From Alphaproteobacteria bacterium (GTDB lineage: Bacteria > Pseudomonadota > Alphaproteobacteria > Rs-D84), in NCBI GenBank assembly GCA_017935245.1, contig JAGBHZ010000015.1, positions 1-52,343 of the forward strand: DNA of 52,343 nt, given 5' to 3'. The notes beneath the pieces were generated by a model. The model saw nothing but the letters and a program-made list of their open reading frames with translations. It had not been told where the DNA came from and did no database searches. The first letter of the stretch is position 1. Every line of letters begins with the position of its first letter. A program made the position numbers and the translations under genes. Of the stretch, positions 50,305 to 52,343 are shown piece by piece.

Positions 50305-50859
50305 TTATTTTTCCAGTTTTCCCCATCCAGCCTTGTATCCGCCATCACGTTCCAGCCAGATTTTAGCACCGTTTAATTGTGCGGCACTCATACCCTGAAT
50401 CATAAATGTCTGGTCTAATTTACGGCTAACCCCGGTTTCCAGCATTGGTAATTTTACATTAATTGGTGTTTTATTACAGCAACCGGTTTCACCATATGCA
50501 CACGTGCCACACTTGGCCAATTTAACTGTATATGGCACACCTGGGCGCAGGTCTTTCAAATCAACGACCATTTTCAAGCCATTGTCCGTATCATGGAATT
50601 TGATATGCCCCATATATGATGTGCCACCATGACTGCTGCGTGTGTACATTTTTGCATAGACTTTATCAACATCGGCATTTTCATATGTCTGATAAACGAC
50701 AATTGTATCACTTTCAACCATTTCGACCGGCTGTGCATATACGGCCTTTTTATGATGGTGGTGTGCTTTTTTTTCTGGGCAACCTGCACATGCACTAAGC
50801 AGCACAGCAACACCCATTATTGATGCAAACATAAACATTTTTTTCATTGTGTTTTTCAT
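50305..50859 (-). CDS. SodC-fold-like lipoprotein without metal ligands
   Basis: 184 residues from the ATG at 50859 (AAAGGAG upstream). Lipoprotein signal with AVLLSAC, then a His-rich patch (AHHHHKK). The body follows the Cu/Zn superoxide dismutase Greek-key pattern: MGHIKFHDTDNGLKMVVDLK, DLRPGVPYTVKLAKCGTC, where SODs have a GLxPGxHGFHIHE copper site; here the histidines are gone. A Cys-rich piece follows (GETGCCNKT). So probably not a dismutase; possibly a binding or structural lipoprotein. The family reading is inference from pattern alone. Confidence 0.65.
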   Translation of the reverse strand: MKNTMKKMFMFASIMGVAVLLSACAGCPEKKAHHHHKKAVYAQPVEMVESDTIVVYQTYENADVDKVYAKMYTRSSHGGTSYMGHIKFHDTDNGLKMVVDLKDLRPGVPYTVKLAKCGTCAYGETGCCNKTPINVKLPMLETGVSRKLDQTFMIQGMSAAQLNGAKIWLERDGGYKAGWGKLEK

Positions 50860-51054
50860 AAGTATTCTCCTTTGTTTTTCCTTATGGTTACGAAACATAT
50901 TTTATTATATTTCTATCCATTTTTCGCCAGGTTTGATTCCCTAGGAATCGCCGGAAATCATGCGTATAGAACGGAAAACACACCTATAAAACAAGCATAA
51001 AAAAATTGATATTTTTATCATACATAAACAACAAAAAAAGGGAGGTCTTAAACC

Positions 51055-51414
51055 ATGTACACACTTATGCAACATTTAATCGCGTTTAAATACGCATGCA
51101 AAATAAATCATTGGTCCACCGATTCGTATTCAGAACATTTATTATTCGATCGTCTGGCCGAAGATCTTGATACATATGCCGACAACATTGCAGAATCGCA
51201 CTTTATGGCATTAAATAAAAAAGATGTCTTTAAAGCCGACTTATTAAATCCAAAATTGATAAGCAAAGATTTGGTAAAGATGTGCGACACAATTATTGAA
51301 TATCTGGAAAAGTTGCAAAACGATGACGATTTAAACGAAGGCGACCTGTCGCTGTTGGGTGATATCGAATCGGCATTTCTGGGCAAATTGGCATTGGCGC
51401 AATTAACCAAATAA
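51055..51414 (+). CDS. small ferritin/Dps-like helical protein
   Basis: 119 residues. MYTLMQHLIAFKYACKINHW followed by STDSYSEHLLFDRLAEDLDT and YADNIAES matches the H-W...H..F..L...L...AD.IAE pattern of the Dps/ferritin-like ferroxidase helices, but the protein is shorter than Dps (about 160). GGGAGG ribosome site. Iron storage or DNA protection cannot be claimed; the fold assignment is inference. Stands alone between lipoprotein and barrel genes. Confidence 0.6.
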   Translation: MYTLMQHLIAFKYACKINHWSTDSYSEHLLFDRLAEDLDTYADNIAESHFMALNKKDVFKADLLNPKLISKDLVKMCDTIIEYLEKLQNDDDLNEGDLSLLGDIESAFLGKLALAQLTK

Positions 51415-51416
51415 AA

Positions 51417-51440
51417 AATCCCCGACATGGGGATTTTATT
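51417..51440 (+). terminator. terminator of the ferritin-like gene
   Basis: Stem AATCCCC (51417-51423)/GGGGATT (51429-51435), then TTATTTT. Confidence 0.8.
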
Positions 51441-51520
51441 TTACCACGCTAAATATCCGTACATATTTAATACCATCATCCCCACACAATTGTTGTACAA
51501 TTTGAATTAGCACATAAAAA

Positions 51521-51543
51521 AACGCCGACAATTTGTCGGCGTA
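51521..51543 (-). terminator. terminator of the 51565 outer-membrane protein gene
   Basis: Stem ACGCCGACA (51522-51530)/TGTCGGCGT (51534-51542) followed leftward by TTTTTTT. Confidence 0.85.
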
Positions 51544-51564
51544 CATATGAACGGATAAACATTA

Positions 51565-52176
51565 TTAGAACATAAAGCGAATACCAACATCACCGCCAAA
51601 GTTATGTAATCCTGAATTAACATCTACATAATTATAGCGTGCCGCCAGGTCAACCGCGAAACGTTTCATATCAAACGTTACACCCATTGTACCCATTGCT
51701 GAAAATGATGTTTTGCTGTTTCCGTGGTGCGGAACATTTGTACCACTGCGTGTGATATCTGTAAATGCAACCCCGGCACCCATACCAAAGAACGGGCGAA
51801 CAACTTCATACGGCCCAAATTCCCAGTAACCATTCATTAACACGGTCTGCATTTTTGCCTTAATCTGGGCATCACCAACACTGCCAAAGTTTTCGGTATC
51901 TTCCAATTTACCGAATATAGACCATTCAACTTCGGCACGCATTTTATCACACACTTCCAGCCCCAATGCCGCACGTCCCTGTAATACTGTATCCGTCAAA
52001 GATTCCTTTTGACCATTATAGCGATAGTTTAAATTTGTGTACGACACACCACCGCGCAGTCCAACATACGGGTCCATCCCCCACATTGTCCAACTGCTAC
52101 CCTGGTTTGGGTTATTCATAGCGAACGCTGGGCACGCCAATAACACCGCCAGTGTTGATATTGCTAATTTTTTCAT
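51565..52176 (-). CDS. outer-membrane beta-barrel protein
   Basis: 203 residues. Signal peptide MKKLAISTLAVLLACPAFA, then alternating amphipathic strands: DPYVGLRGGVSYTNLNYRY, GRAALGLEVCDKMRAEVEW, RPFFGMGAGVAFTDI, VDLAARYNYVDVNS, ending in DVGIRFMF with C-terminal Phe for outer-membrane insertion. Eight-stranded opacity/OmpW-like size. Similar in style to the 5744-6448 barrel but not close in sequence. Ribosome site AAAGGAGAG; a promoter was not identified with confidence in 52177-52300. Confidence 0.85.
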   Translation of the reverse strand: MKKLAISTLAVLLACPAFAMNNPNQGSSWTMWGMDPYVGLRGGVSYTNLNYRYNGQKESLTDTVLQGRAALGLEVCDKMRAEVEWSIFGKLEDTENFGSVGDAQIKAKMQTVLMNGYWEFGPYEVVRPFFGMGAGVAFTDITRSGTNVPHHGNSKTSFSAMGTMGVTFDMKRFAVDLAARYNYVDVNSGLHNFGGDVGIRFMF

Positions 52177-52311
52177 TTTCTCTCCTTTTAGGTTTTTTGT
52201 TTTCTGTTTTATTTAGTTTCATGTCAACACCCTAATTCTATCAATGCTTTATAAATATTTGCACAGGTATGAATTCCTGGGATAAACATAATAAAAAGCA
52301 AACAAAAAAAA

Positions 52312-52331
52312 GACCACTTTCGTGGTCATTT
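52312..52331 (-). terminator. hairpin terminator at the right edge
   Basis: Stem GACCAC (52312-52317)/GTGGTC (52322-52327) with T-run on the leftward side; it would end a leftward transcript entering from the right. Confidence 0.7.
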
Positions 52332-52335
52332 TTCA

Positions 52336-52343
52336 TGGTGGAC
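52336..52343 (-). tRNA. possible 3' end of a leftward tRNA, cut by the window edge
   Basis: Read leftward the last eight bases are GTCCACCA, an acceptor-strand end plus discriminator A and CCA, followed by a terminator eight bases on, as seen for the tRNA-Phe above. Too short to be certain. Confidence 0.35.

Overview
The window is an AT-rich, gene-dense chromosomal segment of a small-genome alphaproteobacterium. Support for this comes from the HX4E-type PlsC, a short SufBC locus, TolB, gatCAB (tRNA amidotransferase), class II aldolase, a ParE-type topoisomerase subunit and a type IVb pilin whose N-terminus starts with a GRSMIEMLGVL-type prepilin signal. That last motif is what I associate with uncultured gut alphaproteobacteria of the RF32/'Azospirillum-CAG'/Enterousia kind; this placement is inference. 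Promoters read mostly as TTGnnn-16/17-TATAAT types and most starts have purine-rich ribosome sites.

Layout. 1-5670: five leftward secreted coiled-coil/repeat proteins forming one paralogous surface family, the first cut by the window edge and carrying a perfect 84-bp tandem repeat; an outer-membrane barrel follows (5744-6448). 6577-9438: a tight rightward operon ftsE-ftsX-DUF218-plsC. 9539-11274: leftward tolB and a secreted nuclease. 11406-12627: a ribbon-helix-helix protein plus a DinD-like protein under a promoter with a palindrome between -35 and -10, the best candidate for an undescribed two-gene system. 12668-13453: VirB2-like pilin and a lipoprotein. 13582-17336: aldolase, EF-P, pyrophosphatase and dnaN. 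17462-21003: pilin, RluC-type synthase, AsmA protein. 21055-23158: a short uvrC and pgsA. 23284-24851: five tiny membrane or lipoproteins. 24939-28176: dnaJ and parE. 28275-34261: unknown proteins including a Cys-rich repeat protein, a divergent dnaA with a structured leader, and dprA. 34364-35288: plsY, rpsT. 35707-38321: type IVb pilus secretin and TcpQ-like protein. 38496-42999: sufB-sufC with membrane proteins. 43037-48710: ruvX, gatC-gatA, tRNA-Phe, gatB, two tiny genes, miaB. 48716-52176: autotransporter barrel, SodC-like lipoprotein, ferritin-like small protein, outer-membrane barrel. A tRNA 3' end may begin at the right edge.

Two genome-wide themes stand out. First, a family of about 90-bp hairpin elements sits directly behind the stop codon of four leftward genes (SNase, efp, dnaN, secretin), always in the same orientation; the hairpin base-pairs change in step between copies, so the structure is selected or was copied as a palindrome. 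Second, five promoters carry a GAWTCG core directly after the -35 box. No CRISPR array, transposase, integrase or rRNA gene was seen.
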